Positions 50,923-59,247 of a DNA stretch of 64,000 nt are shown here, piece after piece. A program made the translations under genes and the position numbers. The notes beneath the pieces are model-generated. The model ran no database searches. It was not told the origin of the DNA and saw only the letters and a program-made list of their open reading frames with translations. Location of the stretch: the NCBI RefSeq assembly GCF_902459615.1, contig NZ_CABPSA010000002.1, positions 434,001 to 498,000 on the forward strand, written 5' to 3'. Origin of the DNA: Pandoraea commovens (GTDB taxonomy: Bacteria > Pseudomonadota > Gammaproteobacteria > Burkholderiales > Burkholderiaceae). How positions within the stretch are numbered: position 1 is the first letter of the stretch; every line of letters starts with the position of its first letter.

Positions 50923-51224
50923 AAACGCCCGGCCCTTGCTAGGGTCTGCTCACACTAATTCCGGGCTCGTGTTGCCCGGCCAAAGGGGCGAGCGCAAGGA
51001 ATGAGCCGAAGCGAATATCGGGAATATTCGCGAGGATCATGACGCCGCGATCGCCCCTTTGGGTGGACAACCCGGAGGGAACGTGCCCTACCGGCCGCCT
51101 GGCCGCGTTACCGCCAGCTTGCTTGGGGCGACCAAGCGGCGCTGTCGGTGCCTTGCCAGTCAGCCGGTAGAACACGTTCACGAGTCCGGAATTAGTGTGA
51201 ACAGACCCTGGGGACCGGGCGTTT
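50923..51224 (-). terminator. Terminator stem split by an inserted element
   Basis: AAACGCCCGG (50923-50932) is complementary to CCGGGCGTTT (51215-51224), extending to about 12 of 13 bases. Seven A residues on the left side would be a T-run for leftward transcripts of the Spy-like gene. The two arms are now about 280 bases apart with the element at 50942-51208 in the loop. Confidence 0.55.
50942..51208. mobile_element. 267-bp MITE-like element with 30-bp terminal inverted repeats
   Basis: The ends are 30-base inverted repeats with 28 of 30 matches: 50942-50971 (GGGTCTGCTCACACTAATTC...) and 51179-51208 (reverse complement begins GGGTCTGTTCACACTAATTC). Inside are two further nested dyads, AAAGGGGCGA/TCGCCCCTTT (50982-50991 and 51051-51060) and GCGAATAT/ATATTCGC (51011-51018 and 51024-51031). 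It has no transposase; an 80-residue minus-strand frame resembles nothing known. No clear target duplication is seen. It fits a non-autonomous transposon derivative or a structured repeat. Confidence 0.7.
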
Positions 51225-51232
51225 CACAATAT

Positions 51233-51252
51233 GCCGGGCGTTCGCGCCCGGC
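51233..51252 (-). terminator. TTCG-tetraloop hairpin after the Spy-like gene
   Basis: GCCGGGCG and CGCCCGGC pair perfectly around TTCG, 17 bases after the stop codon of the leftward Spy-like gene. It could provide termination or stability next to the disrupted terminator. Confidence 0.55.
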
Positions 51253-51268
51253 GGCGCTGGCCTCGCGC

Positions 51269-51838
51269 TTATTGTGCCTGACCGGCAGGTGCCGGCGTCG
51301 GTGCCGGAGCCGGGGCTCCCTTGTGCATCTGGCCGCGATGCTGCATCGCCTTGTCATGCCAGGCCTTCATCTTCGCCCAGCGTGCCTTGATGGCATTGCT
51401 CACAAGCACCTTCTGGTCGTTGTTCAGGCCGTTGTACACGTTCAGCCACGCATCTTCGGTCTGGCTGCGAAGCTGGCGGTTCTGATCGAACACCTTTTCG
51501 CGGGCGGCACGCATGCCGGCCAGATCGAGCACCTGCTGGTCCTTCGCCTGACCGATCATCTGACGGAATTGCTCGCCGTTCTTACGCATGGCGTCGCGAT
51601 TCTGCTTCGACGTGGCGACCGCTTGCTGCCAGGCCTGTTCCTGTTGCGCGTTGAGCTTCAGTTGGTCGTGCAGCTTGCTGATGTTACCCAGCCCCCAGGG
51701 GCCGTGGTCGCCACGCATGTGATGCATGGCGGCGTGCGGTCCGGTGGCCGGCGCAGGGGTGTCCGCGGCATGGGCGACGCCGAACATCGCGGTGGCGGCA
51801 ACGATTGCCGACGCGGCGGCGATCTTCAGTTTGCGCAT
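51269..51838 (-). CDS. Spy/CpxP-type periplasmic chaperone-like protein
   Basis: The 189-residue protein has a cleavable signal (KLKIAAASAIVAATAMFGVA, cleavage near AHA) and a helical LTXXQ-like body: LHDQLKLNAQQEQAWQQAVA, and NGLNNDQKVLVSNAIKARWA. The N-terminal mature stretch is His/Met-rich (HAAMHHMRGDHGPWG). The C-terminus is Ala/Pro. Members bind unfolded or metal-stressed envelope proteins and are usually under Cpx or Bae control. No regulator is adjacent. Assignment rests on composition, length and the repeated Gln motifs, so exact subfamily is uncertain. Confidence 0.78.
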   Translation of the reverse strand: MRKLKIAAASAIVAATAMFGVAHAADTPAPATGPHAAMHHMRGDHGPWGLGNISKLHDQLKLNAQQEQAWQQAVATSKQNRDAMRKNGEQFRQMIGQAKDQQVLDLAGMRAAREKVFDQNRQLRSQTEDAWLNVYNGLNNDQKVLVSNAIKARWAKMKAWHDKAMQHRGQMHKGAPAPAPTPAPAGQAQ

Positions 51839-51974
51839 GGTGTTGACTCCTTTTGATACTGCCGGAATTGGCAGTTTCAGAGTAAGTCATCAGTGAACCT
51901 AACAAGTTGCAAAGTGCAACGGCTGTATTACTCAGCGTTACCAGCGCCCGCGTTTGCAACATTCCGAAACGACT

Positions 51975-52010
51975 CGGCCCGCCGTTGCCGGGGTCGGCAA
52001 CGGCGGGCCG
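51975..52010. terminator. Perfect 16-bp hairpin downstream of the DoxX gene
   Basis: CGGCCCGCCGTTGCCG and CGGCAACGGCGGGCCG pair without mismatch around GGGT. No clear T-run follows on either side, so it could be a strong mRNA hairpin and not a simple terminator. Confidence 0.5.
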
Positions 52011-52089
52011 TGCTGACGAAACGCGCGACATCGCGCGCGTCGTCCGGTTCCCGAGAGGGACGCTTTAGCGCCTTTCGGTGCCTTGCGGA

Positions 52090-52497
52090 TCAGTCCCAGG
52101 CGCCGCGACCGCCGGACACGCTGTAACGGCCAGCGCCGAAGAGGATGACGCACAGGCCCATGAACAGATAGAAGCCTTGCAATTCCAGCGCCCAGCCGCC
52201 CGTCTTCGACAGATCGCCCAGCTGGCTCAGGTGAACCAGTGAGAAGGCGACCAGCATGTTGCCCACGACGAGCAGGCCACCCAGACGGGTGAGCACGCCG
52301 AGAATCAGCAGGACCGGGGCGAGGACTTCACCCAGATATGCGCCATAGGCGAGAAAACCCGGCAGACCGTGCGATGTGATCATGCCCTCGATAAATCCGA
52401 CACCGTTGATGACTTTGCTGACGCCGTGAAACAGCAGCAGGATGCCGAGGGTGAGGCGCAAGATCAGTTTGCCGAGATCGTCTCTGGTGCTCTGCAT
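52090..52497 (-). CDS. DoxX-family membrane protein
   Basis: The 135-residue protein starts at ATG 52497 and has four hydrophobic helices with the DoxX pattern LRLTLGILLLFHGVSKVING, then GFLAYGAYLGEVLAPVLLIL. Some DoxX proteins act in thiosulfate oxidation or quinone-linked redox stress, but most members, like this one, have unknown roles. It is transcribed alone, upstream of the Spy-like gene on the same strand (about 250 bases apart). Confidence 0.85.
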   Translation of the reverse strand: MQSTRDDLGKLILRLTLGILLLFHGVSKVINGVGFIEGMITSHGLPGFLAYGAYLGEVLAPVLLILGVLTRLGGLLVVGNMLVAFSLVHLSQLGDLSKTGGWALELQGFYLFMGLCVILFGAGRYSVSGGRGAWD

Positions 52498-52876
52498 GGT
52501 GAAGGCTCCTTCTTGACTCGCTTGTTCGCGTAAGGGGGCTGACAGACAACGGAGTGGTGCGCCCCCTTCGATGTTTGCAACGTCGGAACGGGTGGGGCGT
52601 ACCGGCCAAATGGGCACCACTGTATCAAAACGTTACGGCGCTGTCTGCGGGTGCCCCAACGATTTCATGGACATAGCGAAGGACGCCCCCGTCGGCGCGA
52701 TTACACGCCGTTACTTTTCGGACTGCCGCGTTACACGACGGCTGTCGGCGGGCGGCCTTCGGGCTTCGTTATTACGGTCAAGGACGCAGCAAATCGCCGG
52801 CAATTCCGCCGGCAGGTGCGATCCCCCCGTCGAGTCTCCGACGAAGCAAAACACCCTAAGGCATAAGGATTCCATC
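52498..52876. other. Intergenic region between DoxX and the secreted repeat protein
   Basis: No convincing gene is present in 379 bases. The in-frame open stretch before the secreted-protein start is rich in Cys/Arg and lacks a domain. It should contain two divergent promoters. Confidence 0.4.
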
Positions 52877-53464
52877 ATGAACGTCCGTAAAACTCTGATT
52901 CTGAGCGCCGTGACCGTGGCTTTCGGTGGCTTGTTCGCCTCGCAGGCGTTCGCCCAGGGCAGCGCGACCGAAACGGCGCGCGACATCAATCAGCAGCAAC
53001 GCATCGAGAACGGTCTGAAGAGCGGCCAGTTGACGACCAAGGAAGCGTCGGGTCTGGAGAAGAGCGAAGCGAAGATCGACAAGATGCAGGCGCATGCCGA
53101 TCGCACGGGCGACACTGCCGCGCAGAAGGCACGCATCGCCAACGCGCAGAACAAGGAAAGCGCGAAGATCGATCAGCTCAAGCACAACGACCGGGTGGCG
53201 AATCCGACGTCGAAGTCGTCCGAGCGTTTGCAGTCGGACGTGCAGCGTAACGTCAATCAGGAGAAGCGCATCGCCCAAGGGCAAGCGGCCGGGACGTTGA
53301 ATAACAAGCAGGTCGGCAGCCTTGAGAAGGGCCAGGCGCATGTCGATGCCGCCGAAGCGCACGCCGCCAAGAACGGTCACGTGAGCGCAGGCGAGCAGTC
53401 CGGCGTTCAACACCGCGAGAACCATCAGAGCCAGCGTATTCATCAGGACAAGACGAACGGCTAA
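52877..53464 (+). CDS. Secreted helical protein with two internal repeats
   Basis: The 195-residue protein has a signal peptide (ILSAVTVAFGGLFASQAFA). Its mature part has two copies of a unit of about 45 residues. Copy 1 starts RDINQQQRIENGLKSGQLTT and copy 2 starts RNVNQEKRIAQGQAAGTLNN, both continuing LEK...AHAD/AHAA. A Lys/Asp-rich linker separates them, and the tail is Gln/His-rich. The units are likely helical hairpins. Homologues are common unnamed secreted proteins in Burkholderiales. Function is unknown. ATG 52877 is chosen because it begins the signal peptide. Confidence 0.8.
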   Translation: MNVRKTLILSAVTVAFGGLFASQAFAQGSATETARDINQQQRIENGLKSGQLTTKEASGLEKSEAKIDKMQAHADRTGDTAAQKARIANAQNKESAKIDQLKHNDRVANPTSKSSERLQSDVQRNVNQEKRIAQGQAAGTLNNKQVGSLEKGQAHVDAAEAHAAKNGHVSAGEQSGVQHRENHQSQRIHQDKTNG

Positions 53465-53531
53465 GCACTCTGCCTCGGGTGTCCTTCAGTCGTCCTGAAG
53501 GCTTCCGAGCTGCTCCGAGTGATTGCTCTAT

Positions 53532-53564
53532 GCGCCACCCTTTACCGGGTGGCGCGTTTGTTTT
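53532..53564 (+). terminator. Rho-independent terminator after the secreted repeat protein
   Basis: GCGCCACCC (53532-53540) and GGGTGGCGC (53547-53555) form a perfect stem with loop TTTACC, followed by GTTTGTTTT. Confidence 0.88.
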
Positions 53565-53616
53565 GGGGCTATCATCGGCGTCACGAAAACACGCATGACG
53601 ATGGAGGATGGACAGG

Positions 53617-54018
53617 ATGGAGCTGGTGCAAGCGCAAAAGATGCTCGAAGAACTCGTCTCGCCGTGGGTGCGGCAACTGAATCTGCAAATCGAGGCCGTC
53701 GGCCCCGACGAAAGCGAGCTACGGTTGCCGTTCGATGCCGCGTTCAAGCACGGTGGCGGCGTGATCTGCGGACAGGTGTTCATGGCGGTGGCCGATACCG
53801 CAATGGTGGTGGCGTTGTCCGCCGCGCTCGGCGGTTTTCAGCCGATGACGACGGTGACGCTCAATACGCAGTTCATGCGTCCCGTCACGGATGGCGATCT
53901 GCGCGTGATCGCGCGGATTCTGCGTCGCGGCAAGAATCTGGTGTTCGGCGAGATCGAGATTTTCGACGCGTCCGGCAAGATGGCCGTGCACGCAACGACC
54001 ACCTACGCGCTGCTGTGA
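53617..54018 (+). CDS. PaaI-type hotdog thioesterase
   Basis: The 133-residue protein starts at ATG 53617, nine bases after GGAGG; ATG 53608 is the alternative. It has the hotdog core: LRLPFDAAFKHGGGVICGQV (helix-capping Gly-rich loop with catalytic-type residues), DTAMVVALSAAL, and TVTLNTQFMRPVTDGDLRVI. Such enzymes hydrolyse aryl- or acyl-CoA esters. The gene lies 52 bases before a patatin gene, so both may act in lipid or acyl-CoA turnover. The true substrate is unknown. Confidence 0.88.
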   Translation: MELVQAQKMLEELVSPWVRQLNLQIEAVGPDESELRLPFDAAFKHGGGVICGQVFMAVADTAMVVALSAALGGFQPMTTVTLNTQFMRPVTDGDLRVIARILRRGKNLVFGEIEIFDASGKMAVHATTTYALL

Positions 54019-54070
54019 CGAATTGACGGCGGCGCTGCGGCGCTGCTAGGCCGCTTCAGAGGAGACCCCG

Positions 54071-54916
54071 ATGTTCGATCAGATCGTCTTTGCCGGTGGT
54101 GGTAACCGCTGCTGGTGGCAGGCCGGATTCTGGGAGCGCGTCTCGCGCGACGTGCCGCTGCGTCCGCGTGTCATCACCGGCATTTCGGCCGGTGCCGCCA
54201 CGGCGTGCATGCTGCATATGCGGGCGTCGGACTGGGTGATGGATTACTACCGGCAGGCGCTCGCGGGCAATCGCAAGAACGCCTATTGGGGCAACCTCCT
54301 GCGACGCGAGCGGGTGTTCCCGCATTACCGCATCTATCGTCAGGCATTGCTCGACATCTACGACGGTCAACTCGACAAGCTCGCCGCCGGACCGGAGATT
54401 CGCGTGGGCGTGTCGCACATCCCTCGCTGGCTGGGACCGCGCAGCGCGACGGCGGCCGGACTCGTGGCGTACAACATCGACAAACATTGGCGGCGCACGC
54501 TGCATCCGACACTCGCCCGTAGCCTCGGTTTTCGCCCGGAATTCGTGCGGGCGCAGGACTGCCGCACGACGGAGGAACTGGCGGATCTGATGCTGCAATC
54601 GTCGTGCACGCCGCCGTTCACGCCGATTCTGCGACGTGGCGGCCGGGCGGTGCTCGATGGGGGTATGGTCGATAACGTGCCGGTCGATGCACTCGATGCA
54701 ACGCCCGGGCAAGTGCTGGTGATGGTGACGCGACGCTATCCGCGTCCGCAGATCTTTACCCAACATCATGGCGGGCAGGACCGCCTGTACGTGCAGCCGT
54801 CCGAGCCAGTGCCGATTTCAAGCTGGGATTACACGCGCCCCGAGAACATGGCGCCGGCGTTCGCGCTTGGCCGCAAGGACGGTGAGACCTTCCTGCGGCA
54901 TCTGGCGTCGATGTAA
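54071..54916 (+). CDS. Patatin-like phospholipase
   Basis: The 281-residue enzyme carries the patatin catalytic dyad: the oxyanion Gly loop in IVFAGGGNRCWWQAGF, nucleophile Ser in ITGISAGAATA (GXSXG), and Asp in AVLDGGMVDNVPV (DGG). No signal peptide or transmembrane helix is seen, so it is cytoplasmic or secreted by another route. Patatins are acyl hydrolases for phospholipids and other acyl esters. GAGGA lies about nine bases upstream of the ATG. It follows the thioesterase gene on the same strand. Confidence 0.92.
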   Translation: MFDQIVFAGGGNRCWWQAGFWERVSRDVPLRPRVITGISAGAATACMLHMRASDWVMDYYRQALAGNRKNAYWGNLLRRERVFPHYRIYRQALLDIYDGQLDKLAAGPEIRVGVSHIPRWLGPRSATAAGLVAYNIDKHWRRTLHPTLARSLGFRPEFVRAQDCRTTEELADLMLQSSCTPPFTPILRRGGRAVLDGGMVDNVPVDALDATPGQVLVMVTRRYPRPQIFTQHHGGQDRLYVQPSEPVPISSWDYTRPENMAPAFALGRKDGETFLRHLASM

Positions 54917-54982
54917 CTGCGCGCCAGACAGCCGGGTGGTTGCGCCGACGTTGCGTCGACGCTGCAATGATTTTGCGCAGGC

Positions 54983-55993
54983 TTAACGTCCGAAGCCGAG
55001 CAGAGCCGCCGGATTCGCGACGTGCGAACGATCGCCGTTCAGGAAGTTGACGATGTTCTCGAACGCGACGCGGAAGTACAACTCGTAGCTCTCGCGCTCG
55101 ACGTAGCCGATGTGCGGTGTGCACACACAGTTCTCCAGACGTAGCAGCGGATTGCCTTGCAGAATCGGCTCGCTCTCGAAGACGTCGATGGCGGCCATGC
55201 CGGGGCGTGCGCGGTTCAGTGCGGTGATGAGGGCGTTCTCTTCCACCAGTTCGGCGCGGCTCGTGTTCACGAACAACGCCGTGGGCTTCATCTGCAAGAG
55301 GTCTTCCAGTTTCACGACGTGACGCGTCTCGTCGTTCAGACGCAGGTGAAGCGAGAGCACATCGCTTTGCGTGAAGAGCTCTTCCTTGCTGTTCGCCACA
55401 CGCAGACCGTCGGCGGCGGCCGCTTCGCGCGAACCTTCGCGTCCCCACACCATCACTTCCATCCCGAACGCCTTGCCGTAACCGGCGACGAGGCGACCGA
55501 TCTTGCCGTAGCCCCACAGGCCGAGCGTCTGGCCGCGCAGCACCTGACCCAACCCGAAATTCGGTGGCATGCTCGACGACTTCAGGCCCGACTGCTGCCA
55601 GGCGCCATGCTTGAGGCTGGAGACGTACTGGGGAATCCGGCGCTGGGCGGCCATGATCAGTGCCCAGGTAAGTTCGGCCGGTGCGATGGGGGAGCCGACC
55701 CCCTCGAGCACGGCCACGCCGCGTGCGGTACAGGCATCGATATCGATGTGATTGCCGGCGCGACCGGTCTGGCTGATGACCCGCAGGCGCGGCAGCTTGT
55801 CGATGAGTTGCGCCGTGATAGCGGTGCGCTCGCGAATCAGAACGAGCACCTCGGCTTCTCCGACCCGGGCCGCAAGCTGCCCGACACCTTTTACCGTGTT
55901 GTTGAAGACCTTGACGTCATGTCCGGCCAGAAGGGAGAAGGAATCGAGCTTGCGAACGGCGTCCTGATAGTCGTCGAGAATGGCAATTTTCAT
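54983..55993 (-). CDS. D-isomer-specific 2-hydroxyacid dehydrogenase
   Basis: The 336-residue enzyme starts at ATG 55993. It has a catalytic-domain N-terminus (KIAILDDYQDAVRKLDSFSL), the NAD loop GQTLGLWGYGKIGRLVAGYG, catalytic Arg in ALFVNTSRAELVEENALITA and Glu and His in AAIDVFESEPI and CTPHIGYVE. Its best relatives by eye are the phosphoglycerate-dehydrogenase-like group. The usual reaction is reduction of a 2-oxo acid with NAD(P)H or the reverse. It is divergent from pckG and the gap holds no recognised operator. Confidence 0.92.
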   Translation of the reverse strand: MKIAILDDYQDAVRKLDSFSLLAGHDVKVFNNTVKGVGQLAARVGEAEVLVLIRERTAITAQLIDKLPRLRVISQTGRAGNHIDIDACTARGVAVLEGVGSPIAPAELTWALIMAAQRRIPQYVSSLKHGAWQQSGLKSSSMPPNFGLGQVLRGQTLGLWGYGKIGRLVAGYGKAFGMEVMVWGREGSREAAAADGLRVANSKEELFTQSDVLSLHLRLNDETRHVVKLEDLLQMKPTALFVNTSRAELVEENALITALNRARPGMAAIDVFESEPILQGNPLLRLENCVCTPHIGYVERESYELYFRVAFENIVNFLNGDRSHVANPAALLGFGR

Positions 55994-56446
55994 GGCAAAG
56001 CGTAATCGGATCGACGCAGAACGATGACGTTCTGCGCAGACGGAACAATTGTCGGAGCCCGCCCACACGGGCAGGCAAGCTTGTTCTTGACGTGGTCGGC
56101 GCGAGACGGGGCAACCCCCCCGCTACCTTGTTGCGACGCAGCACCGACGCAATTTTTGCGGTGGTATGCTGACGCCTCGTTTTGCATAGTATGGCAGGTG
56201 TCCTGGCAACCATGGCGAAACCGCCTAAACACGATGGCAAAAAGTCGAACCCACCCCGCAAATGCATGTCGGACCTGGTGAGTGAGACGCCAACTGTGAC
56301 GTCCTTCCGGTATCCCCAACCGGACGGACCGCCCGGTCACGCAGGGCGCCTGCACGGTGCTCTTATATAAGGACGACCGGTGCTCGCACCCACCGGCGCT
56401 TCAACGTCCGCTTCGATTTCCCCGACTCTGCATGGAGACAACCCCC
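55994..56446. other. Upstream region of pckG and the dehydrogenase
   Basis: No convincing gene was found in 453 bases. A short Lys/Pro-rich frame at about 56182 overlaps no ribosome site of note and was rejected. The region must contain the divergent promoters of the dehydrogenase and pckG. Confidence 0.45.
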
Positions 56447-58333
56447 ATGACGCAAGCCAGTGTGAGCGCTAACGCGCTCAACGCCTCTTCCTCGTCCAAT
56501 GTTGCCACGCGTGATTTGCCCGGTTGGGTGCGTCACCGCAAACTGATCGACTGGGTCTCGCATATCGCGGCGATCACGCAACCCGAGCGTGTCGTCTGGT
56601 GCGACGGCTCGCAAGAGGAGTACGACCGTTTGTGCGAACAGATGGTCGCCGCCGGGACAATGCAGCGGCTCAATCCCGCCAAGCGCCCCAATTCGTTCCT
56701 CGCGCTGTCCGATCCGTCGGATGTCGCGCGCGTGGAAGATCGCACGTTCATCTGTAGCGAGAAGCGCGAAGACGCCGGCCCGACCAATCACTGGATCGAT
56801 CCGGCCGAGATGCGCACGACGCTCGACGGGCTTTTCCAGGGCTGCATGCAGGGCCGCACGATGTACGTCGTGCCGTTCTCGATGGGCCCGCTCGGCTCGC
56901 CGATCGCGCACATCGGCGTGGAATTGTCCGACACGCCGTACGTCGCTGTGAACATGCGCATCATGACGCGCATGGGCCGCGCCGTGTACGACGTACTCGG
57001 CGACGACGGCGAGTTCGTGCCGTGCGTGCATACCGTGGGTGCACCGCTCGCTGCTGGCGCGAAAGACGTGGCGTGGCCGTGCAACAGCACGAAGTACATC
57101 GTCCACTTCCCGGAAACGCGTGAGATCTGGAGCTACGGCTCAGGCTACGGCGGCAATGCGCTGCTGGGCAAGAAGTGCTTCGCGCTGCGCATCGCTTCGA
57201 CGATGGGTCGCGACGAAGGCTGGCTGGCCGAACACATGCTGATCCTGGGCGTGACGTCGCCGCAGGGGAAGAAGTACCACGTCGCCGCGGCGTTCCCGTC
57301 GGCCTGCGGCAAGACCAACTTCGCCATGCTGATTCCGCCGAAGGGCTTCGATGGCTGGAAGGTCGAGACCATCGGTGACGACATCGCATGGATCAAACCG
57401 GGCAAGGACGGTCGTCTGTACGCCATCAACCCGGAAGCGGGCTTCTTCGGCGTAGCGCCGGGCACGAGCCAGAAGACGAACCCGAACGCGCTGGCGACGC
57501 TGGGCGAGAACGTCATCTTCACCAACGTCGCGCTCACCGACGACGGCGATGTGTGGTGGGAAGGTCTGACCGACACGCCGCCCGCGCACCTGATCGACTG
57601 GCAGGGCAAGGACTGGACGCCCGAGAGTGCGAAGGAAACCGGCCGCAAGGCGGCGCATCCGAACTCGCGCTTCACTGCGCCGGCGTCGCAATGCCCGTCG
57701 ATCGACGCCGACTGGGAGAACCCGGCCGGCGTGGCGATCGATGCGTTCATCTTCGGCGGACGCCGCTCGACCACGGTGCCGCTGGTCACGGAAGCGCGCG
57801 ACTGGACCGAGGGCGTGTACATGGCGGCGACGATGGGCTCGGAGACGACCGCCGCGGCCGCTGGCCAGCAAGGCGTGGTGCGTCGCGATCCGTTCGCGAT
57901 GCTGCCGTTCTGCGGCTACAACATGGCCGACTACTTCCAGCATTGGCTCGACACGGGCGCGCATCTCGACAAGACGGGCGCCACGCTGCCGAAGATCTAC
58001 TGCGTGAACTGGTTCCGCAAGGGGGCCGACGGCAAGTTCGTGTGGCCGGGCTTCGGCGAGAACATGCGTGTGCTGGCATGGATGCTGGGTCGCATCGATG
58101 GCACTGCGCAGGGTACGGAGAACGCCTTCGGCATTACGCCGCGCTACGAAGATCTGAACTGGGACGGTCTGTCGTTCACGGCCGCGCAGTTCGATGACGT
58201 CACCTCGATGGACCCTGCCGCGTGGCACGAAGAACTCAAGCTTCACGCCGAACTGTTCGACACGCTCAAGCATCATCTGCCGCAGGCGCTGCTCGATACG
58301 AAGGCCGACATCGAGCGCCGTCTGAAGTCGTGA
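56447..58333 (+). CDS. pckG: GTP-dependent phosphoenolpyruvate carboxykinase
   Basis: The 628-residue enzyme matches PckG length (about 600-620) and motifs: substrate-site [40 protein letters not shown]-loop kinase 1a in [19 protein letters not shown], kinase 2 near [12 protein letters not shown], and [20 protein letters not shown]. It converts oxaloacetate plus GTP to PEP, CO2 and GDP for gluconeogenesis. ATG 56447 is preferred over 56432 because GGAGA lies at 56434-56438. Seen together with cstA 5 kb downstream, the region has a gluconeogenic or starvation theme, but the genes are separated by other units. Confidence 0.96.
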   Translation: MTQASVSANALNASSSSNVATRDLPGWVRHRKLIDWVSHIAAITQPERVVWCDGSQEEYDRLCEQMVAAGTMQRLNPAKRPNSFLALSDPSDVARVEDRTFICSEKREDAGPTNHWIDPAEMRTTLDGLFQGCMQGRTMYVVPFSMGPLGSPIAHIGVELSDTPYVAVNMRIMTRMGRAVYDVLGDDGEFVPCVHTVGAPLAAGAKDVAWPCNSTKYIVHFPETREIWSYGSGYGGNALLGKKCFALRIASTMGRDEGWLAEHMLILGVTSPQGKKYHVAAAFPSACGKTNFAMLIPPKGFDGWKVETIGDDIAWIKPGKDGRLYAINPEAGFFGVAPGTSQKTNPNALATLGENVIFTNVALTDDGDVWWEGLTDTPPAHLIDWQGKDWTPESAKETGRKAAHPNSRFTAPASQCPSIDADWENPAGVAIDAFIFGGRRSTTVPLVTEARDWTEGVYMAATMGSETTAAAAGQQGVVRRDPFAMLPFCGYNMADYFQHWLDTGAHLDKTGATLPKIYCVNWFRKGADGKFVWPGFGENMRVLAWMLGRIDGTAQGTENAFGITPRYEDLNWDGLSFTAAQFDDVTSMDPAAWHEELKLHAELFDTLKHHLPQALLDTKADIERRLKS

Positions 58334-58409
58334 TGGTGGCGGTGATGGTTACATCGCGAACGTCGACAACGTCACGATAGCGCCGCTGTCACCCTGAGTC
58401 CGCAGCACG

Positions 58410-58442
58410 ATCCCGCCGAGGGAAACTTCGGCGGGATTTTTT
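58410..58442 (+). terminator. Rho-independent terminator after pckG
   Basis: ATCCCGCCGA (58410-58419) and TCGGCGGGAT (58428-58437) pair perfectly and are followed by TTTTTA. Confidence 0.9.
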
Positions 58443-58524
58443 ATTGCCTTGTGATCCTTCCGAAAGGTGCGCCAGTCAACGCGTCGGCCGGTTTTCGAAA
58501 GTCCTCCGGTGCTAGCATTTATCT

Positions 58525-58553
58525 CGTCATCCGAATGTTTGATTTGGATGACG
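58525..58553. promoter_or_regulatory. Inverted repeat upstream of the FitAB-type toxin-antitoxin pair
   Basis: CGTCATCCGAAT (58525-58536) and ATTTGGATGACG (58542-58553) are inverted with 11 of 12 matches around GTTTG. The dyad ends 30 bases before the antitoxin start and probably binds the antitoxin for autorepression, as in the FitAB family. Confidence 0.65.
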
Positions 58554-58583
58554 GTTTTTGGATATGCATAGAAGGAGAAGCTT

Positions 58584-58790
58584 ATGCACATGATGTTGAT
58601 TGAAGGGATCGACGAGCAGTTGATGCGGTCGATTGAGTCGCGGGCTGCGCAGGGCGGAAGGACGCCGGAAGAGGAAGTGCTGCAGATTCTTGATCGAGTG
58701 GCGCGGGTTCCGCGCTTCCGATCGCTGGGAGAAGCACTGCGAGCCATGCCGAACGTCGGTCTGGATAGCGACTTCGAGCGGATTAACTAA
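58584..58790 (+). CDS. fitA: FitA-like ribbon-helix-helix antitoxin
   Basis: The 68-residue protein (ATG 58584, or 58590) begins MHMMLIEGIDEQLMRSIESR and continues with the RHH-type RTPEEEVLQILDRVARVPRF. Length, position 14 bases before a PIN toxin and the palindromic operator upstream fit the FitA/VapB class. The C-terminal part would wrap and inhibit the toxin. GAAGGAGAAG lies upstream of the ATG. The name follows the FitAB system of Neisseria and is a family call. Confidence 0.82.
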   Translation: MHMMLIEGIDEQLMRSIESRAAQGGRTPEEEVLQILDRVARVPRFRSLGEALRAMPNVGLDSDFERIN

Positions 58791-58804
58791 GTCGGTCTAT
58801 CGTC

Positions 58805-59224
58805 ATGTACCTACTCGATACCAACGTCGTCAGCGAGAGTCGTAAGCGCGGTGGTGGCGACGAGGGTGTTCAGCGTTTCATGCGAATGGCAGAACGGCGT
58901 CGAGCGCAGAAATTCATTTCGGTGATCACGATGGGTGAGTTGCAGCGCGGCATGAGAGTGCTGCGGCACAGAAACGATGTTCGACAAGCGTCGCTTATCG
59001 AATCATGGTTGGAGCAGCTTCACATTGAATATGCCGACGACATTTTGCCGATAGATCTCACGATATGTAACGCTTGGGCGCGCATGCGCGTGCCCAACGA
59101 GCAACATCCGATAGACAAACTCATTGCCGCGACTGCGCTGGTGCACGAACTCATCGTCGTCACACGCAACGTCAAAGATTTTTCCGACACCGGAGTGGAG
59201 GTATACAACCCGTTTCAGCCGTAG
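58805..59224 (+). CDS. fitB: FitB/VapC-like PIN-domain toxin
   Basis: The 139-residue PIN ribonuclease has the acidic cluster Asp5 (MYLLDTNVVSE), Glu45 (VITMGELQRGM), Asp104 (PIDKLIAATA) and Asp125 (RNVKDFSDTG), all conserved positions in VapC/FitB metal sites. These toxins cleave tRNA or mRNA when freed from the antitoxin. The pair sits between pckG and a two-component system, with its own promoter. Confidence 0.92.
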   Translation: MYLLDTNVVSESRKRGGGDEGVQRFMRMAERRRAQKFISVITMGELQRGMRVLRHRNDVRQASLIESWLEQLHIEYADDILPIDLTICNAWARMRVPNEQHPIDKLIAATALVHELIVVTRNVKDFSDTGVEVYNPFQP

Positions 59225-59247
59225 CAAGGCAACAATGCACGACCGAT

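Noticed and set aside
50939-51181. An 80-codon minus-strand ORF across the inverted-repeat element
   Set aside because: It begins close to one terminal repeat and ends past the other with no family resemblance. The DNA is better explained by nested inverted repeats.
56182-56370. A small Lys/Pro-rich ORF before pckG
   Set aside because: It has no convincing ribosome site, no domain, and sits in the promoter region of pckG.
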